Source of the DNA: Rhizopus sp. PT2906
Taxonomy: Eukaryota; Mucoromycota; Mucoromycetes; Mucorales; Rhizopodaceae
Direction of reading: 5' to 3'
Assembly (NCBI GenBank): GCA_025529335.1
Contig: JAMYHX010000169.1
Coordinates: 1 to 64,000 of the forward strand
DNA length: 64,000 nucleotides
Both the position numbers and the translations under genes were made by a program. The notes beneath the pieces were generated by a model. The model did no database searches. It was not told the DNA's origin and saw only the letters and a list, made by a program, of their open reading frames with translations. Positions 1 to 9,266 of this stretch are shown piece after piece; within the stretch, counting starts at the first letter, position 1, and each line of letters begins with the position of its first letter.

Positions 1-168
1 GGATATGAATCAGAAGAAGATGAAAACATGAAGCTATTGAAAGCATCTCACAAACGCAAGATTCAAAATATGAGTGCAGCGGCTCGGGCACAATTGGATT
101 ATGAAAGAGAACGAGCGATTGCCGCATATCGAGCAAAGAAGGCTGAAAAAATGGCACAAAATGCTTAA
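1..168 (+). CDS. C-terminal end of an unknown protein (5' truncated by window)
   Basis: An open frame enters the window at base 1 and ends with TAA at 166-168, giving 55 residues. They are highly charged and helical in character: an acidic start, then a Lys/Arg-rich stretch, then an Ala/Glu/Arg-rich tail (ending KKAEKMAQNA). This composition resembles the basic coiled tails of nucleolar or ribosome-biogenesis proteins, but I do not recognise the family. The rest of the gene lies upstream of the window. Only about 170 bases separate it from the next start codon on the same strand. Confidence 0.6.
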   Translation, partial: GYESEEDENMKLLKASHKRKIQNMSAAARAQLDYERERAIAAYRAKKAEKMAQNA

Positions 169-242
169 AGATACATATTCAATCCAGTCCACACGAAAAT
201 ATATACATAAAATATAAAACATTCCCCAAAGACGTCTTTAAA

Positions 243-250
243 TATATAAA
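243..250 (+). promoter_or_regulatory. TATA-like box of the secreted protein gene
   Basis: An ATATATAA-type element lies about 90 bases before the ATG at 339 and is followed by a pyrimidine-rich tract, a common arrangement in fungal promoters. It is assigned from sequence and position only. Confidence 0.4.
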
Positions 251-338
251 CTCTTTGTCTCTTTTTTACAACCTTTCTATCTTTTTTTTCTCTTGTTTTC
301 CTAGCTTTTTTTTTTAATACAATCCTCCCAAAAAAAAA

Positions 339-1503
339 ATGCGTTTCTCCCTCGCTCTCGTTTCTTCTGCCTTATTGGCCCAATTGGCCCTCGCTGCCCC
401 TGCCTCTCAATCCAACATGGCTATCGCTGAAAGTGATTTCAAGAGTGCTCAAGTGACCCCATTGAAAGTGCAAGAAAACTTTAGCATGTTCCACTGGAAG
501 AAGGAAGATGGTGAAGATGCCACTATTGACCGTGTCTTTTCTTTTGAACTTAGTGAACCCGCTCAACTTCAAATCACTGACTACTTGAAGAGTAAGCATT
601 AGAGTTTTGGTCTGAACTACAATAATAACAAATACATTTAGGTGGTGATGTCTATGAAATTTCTGATAACGGTAAAGTGATTGGTGCTACTACCAAGGTT
701 GATTCCTCTGAGGAAGCTTATGCTATCACTCCTGAACAAGCCTTGACCAAGAATGAATTTAGCAAGGGTCTCTTCCCTCTCTCTGCTGGTAAGCACGAAA
801 TCACGATCAATGTAGACAATACCGCTGCCGAATCAGGATCTGGTGCCATTCGTCTTGTTCAAAACCTCCAATCTCTTTACAAGGATGGCGATAATGACAA
901 GCATGATGATAAGGATGATAAGGATGACAAGTGGGATAATGACAAGGACCATGATAGTGATGATGATGATGACAGTGACGATGACAGTGATGATGATAGC
1001 GATGATGACAGTGATGATGATAGCGATGATGACAGTGATGATGATAGCGATGATGATAGTGATGATGATGATGAATGGGACCACGATGACAAGGACAAGC
1101 ACAGACATGGTCATGGTAAGGGCAGAGGCAGAGGCAAAGATTACGGCCGTCATAAGGGCTATGGCAAGGGTATTCACAAGCAATATGGTGACAAGGATGA
1201 CGAAGTCGTCAAGTACTACTATGTCTACACTACTGAAACTGTTTTGAATGAAATCTGTGAACACTGTCACCCCCATGATGGCAAGGATGACAAGGATGAC
1301 AAGGATGATAAGCATGATGAATACCACCATGATGGTCCCGCTCGTGTACGACTCCTCGCTGAAGAACCAGCTACCACAGTCGCCTCTACTTCATTCGTCA
1401 CACTGTAAGTTTTTATTATCAAGCTGAAGCTTTAACTAACATGTTTATTAGCACTCAAACTAGACTTGGTATGTTATCACTCCCATTCTTGACGATCCAC
1501 TAA
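339..1503 (+). CDS. Secreted protein with an acidic Asp/Ser repeat tract
   Basis: Exons 339-591, 642-1404 and 1452-1503 give 355 residues. The first ~20 residues (MRFSLALVSSALLAQLALAA) are a clear signal peptide. A folded-looking domain of about 150 residues follows. A long low-complexity region comes next: Lys/Asp-rich repeats, many DDDS units, then a basic His/Gly/Lys/Arg stretch. A short Cys-containing segment and a hydrophobic C-terminus end the protein. Both introns have GTAAG donors and in-frame acceptors. An acidic tract next to a His-rich basic tract suggests metal or polycation binding at the cell surface, but that is inference. I do not recognise a named family. The C-terminal hydrophobic residues are too few to prove a GPI signal. 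Confidence 0.8.
952..1074 (+). repeat. In-frame GATGAC/AGTGAT repeat coding for Asp-Ser units
   Basis: A tandem tract of GAT/GAC and AGT/AGC codons encodes roughly ten DDDS-type units inside the secreted protein. Synonymous codons alternate (AGT and AGC, GAT and GAC), so it is an older, diversified repeat rather than a perfect recent microsatellite. Length variation between strains is likely. Confidence 0.85.
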
Positions 1504-1646
1504 ATTATGAACTACGAACGATAAATTATATTTATTTGTTTATTTTACAAAAATAAAATATAGAAACCCGAATTCGTCCTAATAGAAAAATAGAGCTCGG
1601 ATCAAAAAAATTTTATTTTCTTTTCTTTTTTTTGTATTTTGACAAG

Positions 1647-2790
1647 ATGCATGAACTTAAAATTCATTTAGAAAATGATATGTTGATCATAAGAGGAAGT
1701 CCTGAGGAATCTGTAGGCTGTGTATTAAGAGGTTATGTGATGCTGAATACAAAAGAGACCTTGAAGGTAAAATCAATTCATCTGAATTTACTGGGTAAAA
1801 TGAAAATACAATGGAATGAACGTAAGTCTTTTTTTTATTTTTGGCTGTAAGAAAAATAACACATCTATAGGACATCAACAACAAAAAAAGGAAATTACAA
1901 TCATACAGCGTCATTGGACATTTCTATCCTCTCAAAAGAAACTACATACACTCGCTCCCAACATATATATCTATCCATTTGAATTGGCCTTACCTGGCAA
2001 TCTTGCAGAATCGATTAATTCCTATTCGTTTGGCTCTCTGTCGTACAAGCTAAAGGCTACCATAGAAAGACCTGCATTCTTGCCTAATTTAATACACCGA
2101 AAACAATTCTGGATCATCCGCCACCAACCGGATCAAGCGTTGTTCATGGAGATGCCCGTACAGATAGCAAACGAGTGGACTGACAAATTGAACTATACGA
2201 TCACTATACCCAAAAAGACATTTGCTCGTGGCCAAGATATACCCATCGACTTTTCACTCACTCCCATCGATACCAGCCTTCATGTTCGTTATCTATCTTG
2301 TTTCCTAAAAGAGTATTCAACCTATGATACACATACAGAGTCTAGAATCATTCGTTTCTTTCGTGATGAACGTTTTCCCTCGACTGGGTTACACTGGCAT
2401 AAAGTAGAAAACATAACTGTTCCTTGTTCGCCCAGCGCGATACAGACAGACATAGACAACACTTACTTCAAGATTGAACATAAACTCAAATTCACCATGT
2501 CTCTCATTAACGATCAGGGCGAGCTCTTTGAACTAAGAGCTTCTTTACCCGTACAGATTGTGGATAAAGCTTATGATGAAGATGATGAACTACCATCATA
2601 TGAAAATGCTTGGCAGTCACTGCTTTATAATGACCATCATCTCTTATCTCCTCCTATTTCATCTCCCATTACACCTTCTTCTTCACCTACAATGGATTAC
2701 TTTACATTTCAACCCGACACTATCTGTTCTAGACTACCTTCTTATCATACCATTAATTTAGAAGACACTTGTTTACCTGCATATGAATAA
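1647..2790 (+). CDS. Alpha-arrestin-like protein with LPxY motifs
   Basis: Exons 1647-1821 and 1871-2790 give 364 residues. The N-terminal part has arrestin-fold character: a starting beta strand (KIHLENDMLIIRGSPEES), a later ALPGNLAES segment and a GSLSYKLKATIERP strand typical of the arrestin N/C lobes. The C-terminal tail carries three short motifs, LPSYENA, LPSYHT and LPAYE, which fit the (L/P)PxY ligands of Rsp5/Nedd4-type ubiquitin ligases. In fungi such proteins adapt the ligase to plasma-membrane transporters to trigger their endocytosis. The start is the first ATG in frame. The stop lies 100 bases from the convergent ERG4 stop. The fold and motif calls are from pattern and family knowledge; the cargo is unknown. 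Confidence 0.8.
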
Positions 2791-2890
2791 AAAATATATC
2801 AAATATATGTAGTGTTGTAAAGTCAAGAATTTATTATTATATTAGGATGACAATGAAATGAGAAATGATTAAATTATATTAATTTTTTGT

Positions 2891-4420
2891 TTAAAATACG
2901 TAAGGGACAAGGATATAAGGCACTCTTTCACAGTATCTTTCCCAATCCTTGCCATACTTTTTAGCGCATCGTTCCATATCACGACTGGCACGATGAGTCA
3001 AGACGATGACAAAGAAGGTAAAGTAAAAGTAAGGCAAGTAAGATCCAAACCCGGTAATCAAGCCCCAAGAAAGAGATTGAACCAAATCAGCTGTGTAATG
3101 TGGCTTACGGACAATACCCCACCAACCTGAGGTCAACAAGAGATTACCGTGTTCTGTCTTGATGTAAGTAGGGTTCTTGATGTGGCTCCAAGGCAATTGA
3201 GGGAATGCTTTACGGGTCATGAAGGATCCGTTCTGTTCCATACGGAAACGGTTCTTTTGTGCGTTACCCGTGTCAAAGAAATAGTAAGCAAAGAGAAGAA
3301 TGATAAAGAGAGCAATGGTGACAGGCAAAGAGTGTTGAATACGTACGCCCTTGATCAATTCGGATTTCAAGAGGTAGATAGGAGCGTAACAGTAAGTGAA
3401 GGGGACACCAGCCATGTTCCAAAAGATGAGCATGAAACCTATATCGTCTTTAATTTTTTTTTTCATATAGACTTTATATATACCACTTACCATCCTTTTC
3501 ATAAAAGATATCCCAAGATGTAGGAATACACTCCTCACCCTTTTGACAGGCATTGCAGTATAACCAGTGAGCAAGGACCATGAAAGCAACAGGAGCAGTC
3601 ACTGAGCCAGTTGCTTCGTACTGCTTGAGTGCACAAGAGACAGAGATGTAAAAGAGGACAGGCCATGGCACACGTGTTTCGGCCCACATCTTGAGATCGA
3701 CATGTCCAATACGAGGGTTTAAGGGCGCTCCCATGAAAAAATCATAGATGACGTTACCAGACATACGATGTTGCTTTCCAGTGATGACGGCGCTCAAGAA
3801 GACAAGAATAGACATGGTGAAGCCCCAGATAATGGCGACGGTCATGATGCTTCCAAAGTTTTCAATAATAGCTGTCAAACGGAAGACGCCAGTGACATGG
3901 AGAACAGCTGAGAGAGCCATTGTGAGGTACCAGAAAGCTAAACCATTGCAAAGGTACTTGAGCTACAATACGAGATCCGCGCTATTAGTCTTTTTTTCTT
4001 GTAAAAAAAATATATATTTACCTTGCCACCCTTCAAAGAAGGAAGAGGAAGACCCTCGACAACAGGACCCGGCAAGAGGTAAGCACAAAGAAAACTGTAG
4101 AGAACAAAACCCATGTAGATCTTGATGGCAATAGGTGTAGGAGCAGCACCCATTTTGACCTTTGACACGATATCTGCGACAAATTCAACAATTCCTTCCT
4201 TGGTGAATGAGGAAGGCGTGATTAATGAGCCTTGATAATACTCAAGACAGACCCAAAAGTAATACATCAAACAGGGGAACCCAAGCATCATACCAAGTGC
4301 ACCCAAGGGTCCACCAAACTCATAGACAACTTCATTATCCAGCTTCTTGTCCAACTCGGTTATTTTGTTCTTGAATAATGGAACACCGTTGCTATTGATA
4401 CCAGACTTTAAGTTTGTCAT
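2891..4420 (-). CDS. ERG4: C-24(28) sterol reductase (ERG4)
   Basis: Exons on the minus strand are 4420-4022, 3962-3491 and 3438-2891, giving 472 residues. This is a polytopic ER membrane protein of the ERG4/ERG24 family. The C-terminal half has the family signatures: an ECIPTSWDIFYEKDG segment, GFMLIFWNMAGVPFTYCY, and the GWWGIVRKPHYTADL / YGKDWERYCERVPYILVPYVF ending. The EECIPTSWD-type segment matches ERG4 (last step of ergosterol synthesis, reduction of the C24(28) bond with NADPH) rather than ERG24. The open frame extends upstream of 4420, but the next ATG would add a non-conserved extension, so 4420 is preferred. Both introns have canonical ends. Confidence 0.93.
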
Positions 4421-5752
4421 GGTGACAGAGTTATGGAAGAAAACAAGAAAAAAAAAATAGAAATTACAAAAATCTTTAATATACCTTTTTGGAAACGTTA
4501 CACGCATCTTCGGCACATTTATTTTCCCTCGATGAAATCATATAAAACAGGAAATTTTAAAAATCAACACCATCTGCTCTCTTCACTGTTTGCCATTATT
4601 TTCAAAGGACAGAGAGAAATCACCTTTTTGGAGACGGATTAGGACGATATGACTATATGCCTTTTGCCACTTCCTTTTGTGTCTTCGCTCATTGCGCCGT
4701 ATCGGAGCTGTAGACAGAGAATTTTGCGGGATTTATGACAGACGCATGCGCGCGTGTAAACACACACATATATATACGCACACAGCCCCTCAACGGTTTT
4801 CCTCCCTTTTATTCCCTTCCTTCTCCACTGGTTCTCTTCTTTTGCTTATTCATCATTTTTTAAAAATTAGCTTTCGCACTCTCCATAGAAAATAAATAAA
4901 CAAGAGAGAAAGAGAGAGAGAAGAATTGTGTATTGCTCTTTTGCCAGAGCATGCCCACAGACCTTAGTAAGAGTAACATGTGGTATTCCCTTTAGCTATT
5001 TTTTGTGTAAATATGAGGTATTCCTTCAGTTGGATACATTTGCTGACATAGAGGGCGGGCGTTCAAATTATATTGGCTGCTTTTGTATATTTTTGGGTCT
5101 TTATTCTCATTGAATAGAATTATAAAACTGCACATTCTGTAAATATGTTACACAAATCGCATAAGCAAACAATAGCGATCATTTAAAATGCATCGGGCTC
5201 ATATGTCGTCATTGGATCCCAGGACAAAAACTTGCTATATACACTTGACAAACGTTCGGAGCAGCTGTGACGCCGACAAAGAGCTGTAAGTATGACACCA
5301 TGCAAAGAAATGCATTTTGTCAATCATAGATCCGCCCCGTGATATATCAGTCTTTGATGTTCATTATCTGGCAGACTGCAAAAAACAGGTCCTTTCTCTT
5401 TCGCTTTATCGTTCTTTACAATACTATAAAGAACAATTATGAAAGGTTTTCCACTCCCAATTCAAAAATCATCTCCTATCCTCTCTCTCTCCTCTCTCTC
5501 TCTCTCTTCAAATCTGAAATAATATTAAAAAAAATCAGCTTGGAATAGATGATCATGCCGTTACACTAGTAGGGTCATTGTTGTCTGTAAAAGGTAATGA
5601 TGATGTCTTTTTATTCCACGTCAGTTGTATAGTAACAGCGTCTTTCTCCTATAAATAACCTTGCTTCTTTTTTTTTTTTCTTTAATCAGAGGCTCATTAG
5701 TGTATTTCTTTCTTTCTTTCTTTTAATCATTTATTTACATTCTGTTGTTCAA
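4421..5752. other. Divergent intergenic region between ERG4 and the gene at 5753
   Basis: I see no convincing gene in these 1.3 kb. The region should hold the ERG4 promoter (near 4420) and the promoter of the plus-strand gene at 5753. It contains purine-rich (4904-4923) and CT-rich (5476-5507) low-complexity tracts and pyrimidine runs just before 5753. Short open frames here lack conservation or composition typical of coding sequence. Confidence 0.6.
5650..5657 (+). promoter_or_regulatory. TATAAATA box upstream of the 5753 gene
   Basis: A consensus-like TATAAATA lies about 100 bases before the ATG at 5753. It is followed by long T and C/T tracts that resemble fungal core-promoter pyrimidine stretches. 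Confidence 0.5.
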
Positions 5753-6181
5753 ATGGACGCCAAGGTTACCAAAGTACCCAAAGCACCATCAGATTCTAAA
5801 CAAACTGCGCCTCCTCCAAGCTGTTCATCAGAGAGCCAAGCTTCCTTATCAAGACCAGAAACGCCTAAAGCAAAACCAATCAATATTCCTGGAACAATGA
5901 ACAAGAAGAGGAGATTCTCTGATTGTTTGGATGATGACGACTTACAACTACAAAAGCGCAAAGTAAATCGACCTCTGTTCATCGTCGGAAGTTTTGAAGA
6001 AGATAAACCACCTGTGCCTTGGCCTCCTATGTTTGAGACCATTTGTCTTGACCCTAGCCTCAACTGGGAAGAACAGGAAGGTGATGCCTTTTCGGACAGG
6101 TATACGTCTGACCTGATCTTTTATATGGATGATAGTGACGACGCTAGCAGTTGTGGCGATGAGATGATTGAGTTTTATTGA
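5753..6181 (+). CDS. Unknown small acidic protein
   Basis: A single-exon frame of 142 residues begins at an ATG after a TATA box and pyrimidine tract. The N-terminus is Ser/Pro/Lys-rich and looks disordered. A short KKRRFSDCLDDDDLQLQKRK segment could act as a nuclear localisation signal. The C-terminal half has hydrophobic/aromatic patches (RPLFIVGSFEEDKPPVPWPP) and ends in a very acidic tail. I do not recognise a family. Composition, promoter context and the absence of stops support a real gene, possibly a nuclear regulatory protein (inference). Confidence 0.65.
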   Translation: MDAKVTKVPKAPSDSKQTAPPPSCSSESQASLSRPETPKAKPINIPGTMNKKRRFSDCLDDDDLQLQKRKVNRPLFIVGSFEEDKPPVPWPPMFETICLDPSLNWEEQEGDAFSDRYTSDLIFYMDDSDDASSCGDEMIEFY

Positions 6182-6702
6182 ATAGCATTATTAATTGATT
6201 ACATATACATATTTATACCTAATACAGCATTTCTACATATCTTATATGTCATAAATAAACAACTTTCTTTGTGTGCATACTTAAACTTGGCGTGAAAGAA
6301 GTATAGAGATTATCATTTTACTCGTAGCAACAATATTATAGCAAAATCTTTACACAAGCAAAAGAGATCAGAGTTGAGATAACTGAGTTGTATCTATCTC
6401 AGAGACACTTTCGACACCCCAAGGAAACCAAGACTTTACATCCAAAACCAATACATGCACTCACTCACATGTCTCAAAAAGGTCTCTGCACTGTTTTTTT
6501 GTTTTGCTATTGAAACATTTGTCAGGGCTATTTTTAAGTCTACTTTACACTTTTTTATTGGAGGCCTGAAAGTTTCAAACCACTGGTCGTATTTTGAAAG
6601 GCGGACTTCAATCTATGCTACACAAGCCTTTTTTAAGTTGTTCTCCCCCTCCTTCCATTCTATATTTATACTTCTTTAATATTCGATACACTTTTAAAAC
6701 TT
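6182..6702 (+). other. Intergenic region upstream of the FYVE gene
   Basis: About 520 bases between two plus-strand genes. No coding signal was seen. It contains the 3' end of the preceding gene, with AATAAA-like ATAAATAA at about 6250, and a pyrimidine-rich segment before the ATG at 6703. Confidence 0.5.
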
Positions 6703-7502
6703 ATGGACATATACTCGCTTACTAAAAAGAAGCGGCCTTCGCAGTTAACCATAGCACAACCTTCCTCTCAAACAGACAGCTCATTAGAGAACACAACACC
6801 CACAAAGCTAACGTCTGATCCAATCTCTGAAGAAGTGACAGGACCACCGACAAGAGATCATTGGAAGGTAAATGTCAAGAAATAACAAAAAAAAAGAGGT
6901 AATCATAGAAACCAAAATTATATATTATAGCCAGATTCAGAAGCCAATAGTTGTGGCTATTTAGGCTGCCCAACCTATTTTGGATTATTTGATAGAAGAC
7001 ATCACTGCCGAAAGTGTGGTGACATATTTTGCTCGGCTCACTGCTCCAACTACTTTAGACTAGATCAAGACGCTCGATTCCACCTTCAAGGTATTTTATC
7101 CCGAGGATGTAACACATGTGCAGAGGAGTACAAGCAATGGCAGGAAGAACTGCGGCAGAGAAGAAATATTAGAAAAAGCCAAGATAATATGAATGCAAAC
7201 AAGGCAAATTTAAAAAAGAGACATCCTGGTATTATGACACAGCAACCACAAGCGATGGAAGGTATAACTGAACTTGGTCGTGATGGTAAATTACTTTAAG
7301 TAGATCTTTTTTTGTTTTTGCTCATCCGTTATTTGATAGATGTTGTATCTAAAAACATTACCATCAATAACAAATCAACGAAAAAGGAGCATGGTAAAGT
7401 GATGATTTTTTATTTTATTGCTCTAATTCCCCTCTCTACTTTTTCATAGCCTTCAATCCAATTCCTTCAGTTCCAGCAGATTGGCAGTGGTCTACATTTT
7501 AA
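6703..7502 (+). CDS. FYVE zinc-finger protein
   Basis: Exons 6703-6867, 6931-7285, 7340-7393 and 7450-7502 give 208 residues. The central domain (about residues 54-125) has the FYVE signatures: a W..D motif, paired CxxC-type cysteines, the basic RRHHCRKCG phosphoinositide-binding motif, and a later RGCNTC that completes the zinc ligands. FYVE domains bind phosphatidylinositol 3-phosphate on endosomes and vacuoles. The N-terminus is Ser/Thr/Pro-rich, and the protein ends DWQWSTF, a short aromatic tail that I recall from fungal FYVE proteins of this type. The stop is only 10 bases from the stop of the convergent cyclophilin gene. Confidence 0.85.
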
Positions 7503-7512
7503 CACGAAATGA

Positions 7513-8264
7513 TTATAACTGCTTGTCAGCTATCGGATTTGCATGAATTGTAACAGACTTTATACGGAACTCTTGGAGTGGCCTATGCTTTTCATCCACC
7601 GGCACTTTTTCCATTACATCTAATGTTGAGTCGGCACCATCAATGACTCTACATGCGAATTAGAATCATACTTTTTTAGCATAAACTTGTATTTTTTTTT
7701 TTGAACATACTTTCCAAACACTGTATATTTTGTATCCAAATGAGGGTGTTTTGCATAGGTAATGAAAAATTGTGATCCATTTGTATTTGGCCCTGAATTC
7801 GCCATGGAAACTATACCGCGTGCATTATGCTTGGATAATGTGAATATGATGATGATAATAACCCATCTTTTGTTACCTTTAATGTAGACCTGATTTCATC
7901 ATTAAACTTCTTTCCCCAAATCGAATTTCCTCCTTTTCCCGTGCCTGTAGGATCACCTGTCTGTTTGGATTGTATTAGTAAAAGAAACAAACATGTCATA
8001 GGACGTACCTGTATCATAAATCCAGGTATATTTCTGTGAAAAATGTTGTTGTCGTAATATCCACTTGCACATAAAGCGAGAAAGTTCTTGAAATAACAGT
8101 GAGAAACAAAGCAAGTTATAACAACATGTGTATATACCTCTGCTGTCTTTGGAACAGATTCACAAAATACTTCAATCTTGAGATCGCCGAGATCAGTGTG
8201 TAAAGTGACAGACTAATGCTCATGAGTTATTTCATTCATTTTGTTTGATTATTGACATTACCAT
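7513..8264 (-). CDS. PPIL3: Cyclophilin-type peptidyl-prolyl isomerase, PPIL3-like
   Basis: Six coding exons on minus: 8264-8262, 8212-8138, 8086-8009, 7960-7877, 7829-7711 and 7648-7513, giving 164 residues. The sequence follows PPIL3 closely: SVTLHTDLGDLKIEVFCE at the N-terminus, FHRNIPGFMIQTGDPTGTG in the active-site region, SMANSGPNTNGSQFFITY, then HLDTKYTVFGK and a conserved C-terminus. It is a single-domain cyclophilin that accelerates proline isomerisation; PPIL3 orthologues associate with the spliceosome. The first coding exon consists of the ATG alone, which gives the MSVTLHT start known for this family. An upstream ATG at about 8318 is treated as non-initiating. The stop lies 10 bases from the convergent FYVE gene's stop. 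Confidence 0.92.
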
Positions 8265-8709
8265 ATATTTTTTTAATAAGAAAAGAAAAAATAAAAAAAA
8301 AGATTAAAACCTCGGTCATTTTACACGTATTTTTAATCCAATCAATTTGTATAGAAATGCTTTATTAAAAAGTGTATCGTTGTCATTAAAGACTTGTATA
8401 CATAGGATATATACACCTTTTTTGCAGTAAGATACTTTATTTTAGTTTAAACTAGAGCTTTGTACACACTTTCATGGAATGTTTCATCTTTATGTCACTT
8501 GATCTATCGTTTCGGGTCAATGCGTTTTTTTTTTCAGTATATTTCCGTTGTTTACTGTCTATAATGGATCAAGACGTAATACATGACTCAATTGATTCTC
8601 TTTAGAACAAAAAAAAAGACTTGTAAAGCTTTTTATTTATACACTATTTACATTTTTAAAAAAAAAAAATAATAACCAGCATTATTTTTTTTATATATAG
8701 AGTCTATTG
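8265..8709. other. Upstream region of PPIL3 and 3' flank of the MGCC gene
   Basis: About 445 AT-rich bases with long A and T runs. No additional gene was seen. The PPIL3 5' untranslated region and promoter (minus strand) should lie in the left part, and the 3' end of the MGCC gene in the right part. Confidence 0.5.
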
Positions 8710-9085
8710 CTAAGCAGCTATCTTTTCGGGCATTGGATGCACACGTTGGTTATAGATAGGCGCAGTCATTGATGGCCATTTGTTATGATGATAAGTAGGT
8801 GAAGGAGCAATAATATCCGACTGATTATATAATTCATTAATAAGACTGATAGATTCATTCTTATATATATATGTATTTACCTTTTCTTTTAGCAAAGTCT
8901 CTTTATGAGGAGAGATGTGAATAAAATGTGTACCTTGCCCCTTTGGTACACGCTGAGCTACGCCGTTTGCATCCAGAGTGACTTCATATATAGTTTCCTA
9001 GTAATTTATTTAACATTCCTATTTATTGAATTGACAGGTTCAATACCTTTTCGGAAAAAGAGCAGTGAGACATACAACAACCCAT
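8710..9085 (-). CDS. Small predicted N-myristoylated/palmitoylated protein (MGCC)
   Basis: Exons 9085-9047, 8997-8881 and 8820-8710 give 88 residues. The protein starts MGCCMSHCSF: Gly2 for N-myristoylation and adjacent cysteines for S-acylation, the classic double-lipid membrane anchor. The middle exon encodes a compact block (TIYEVTLDANGVAQRVPKG then GTHFIHISPHKE). The tail is Pro/His-rich and ends MPEKIAA. Each of the two introns has a GTATTG/GTAAAT donor and TAG/CAG acceptor and preserves the frame. I do not recognise the family. It may tether a partner to the plasma or vacuolar membrane, but the function is unknown. It was missed by simple ORF finding because of its small exons. Confidence 0.7.
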
Positions 9086-9097
9086 GAGAAGAAAAAA

Positions 9098-9104
<7 letters not shown>

Positions 9105-9126
<22 letters not shown>
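9105..9126. repeat. GA dinucleotide microsatellite
   Basis: A run of GA repeats within a longer purine-rich tract (about 9090-9170). It sits just upstream of the MGCC start codon (minus strand), so on the coding strand it forms a CT-rich promoter or leader tract. Confidence 0.8.
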
Positions 9127-9128
<2 letters not shown>

Positions 9129-9266
9129 GGTAAAGAGAAGAAGGAGAAGAGAGAGAGAGAAAGAAGGAGCTTATAAAGCATATGCCATAAATATACGTTT
9201 TGGTTACACTTGTCAAAACAATGTGATCCGGGTTACTGATCAAAATGAGAATGTTTCCTAGAGACT

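Noticed and set aside
833..1330. Long stop-free minus frame opposite the secreted DDDS protein (Ile/Thr/Val-rich)
   Set aside because: It is the antisense shadow of the GAT/GAC repeat; composition is extreme and there is no splice or start support.
4421..4516. N-terminal extension of ERG4 to an upstream ATG at 4516
   Set aside because: The added residues are Phe/Lys-rich and do not match ERG4; the ATG at 4420 gives a normal length protein.
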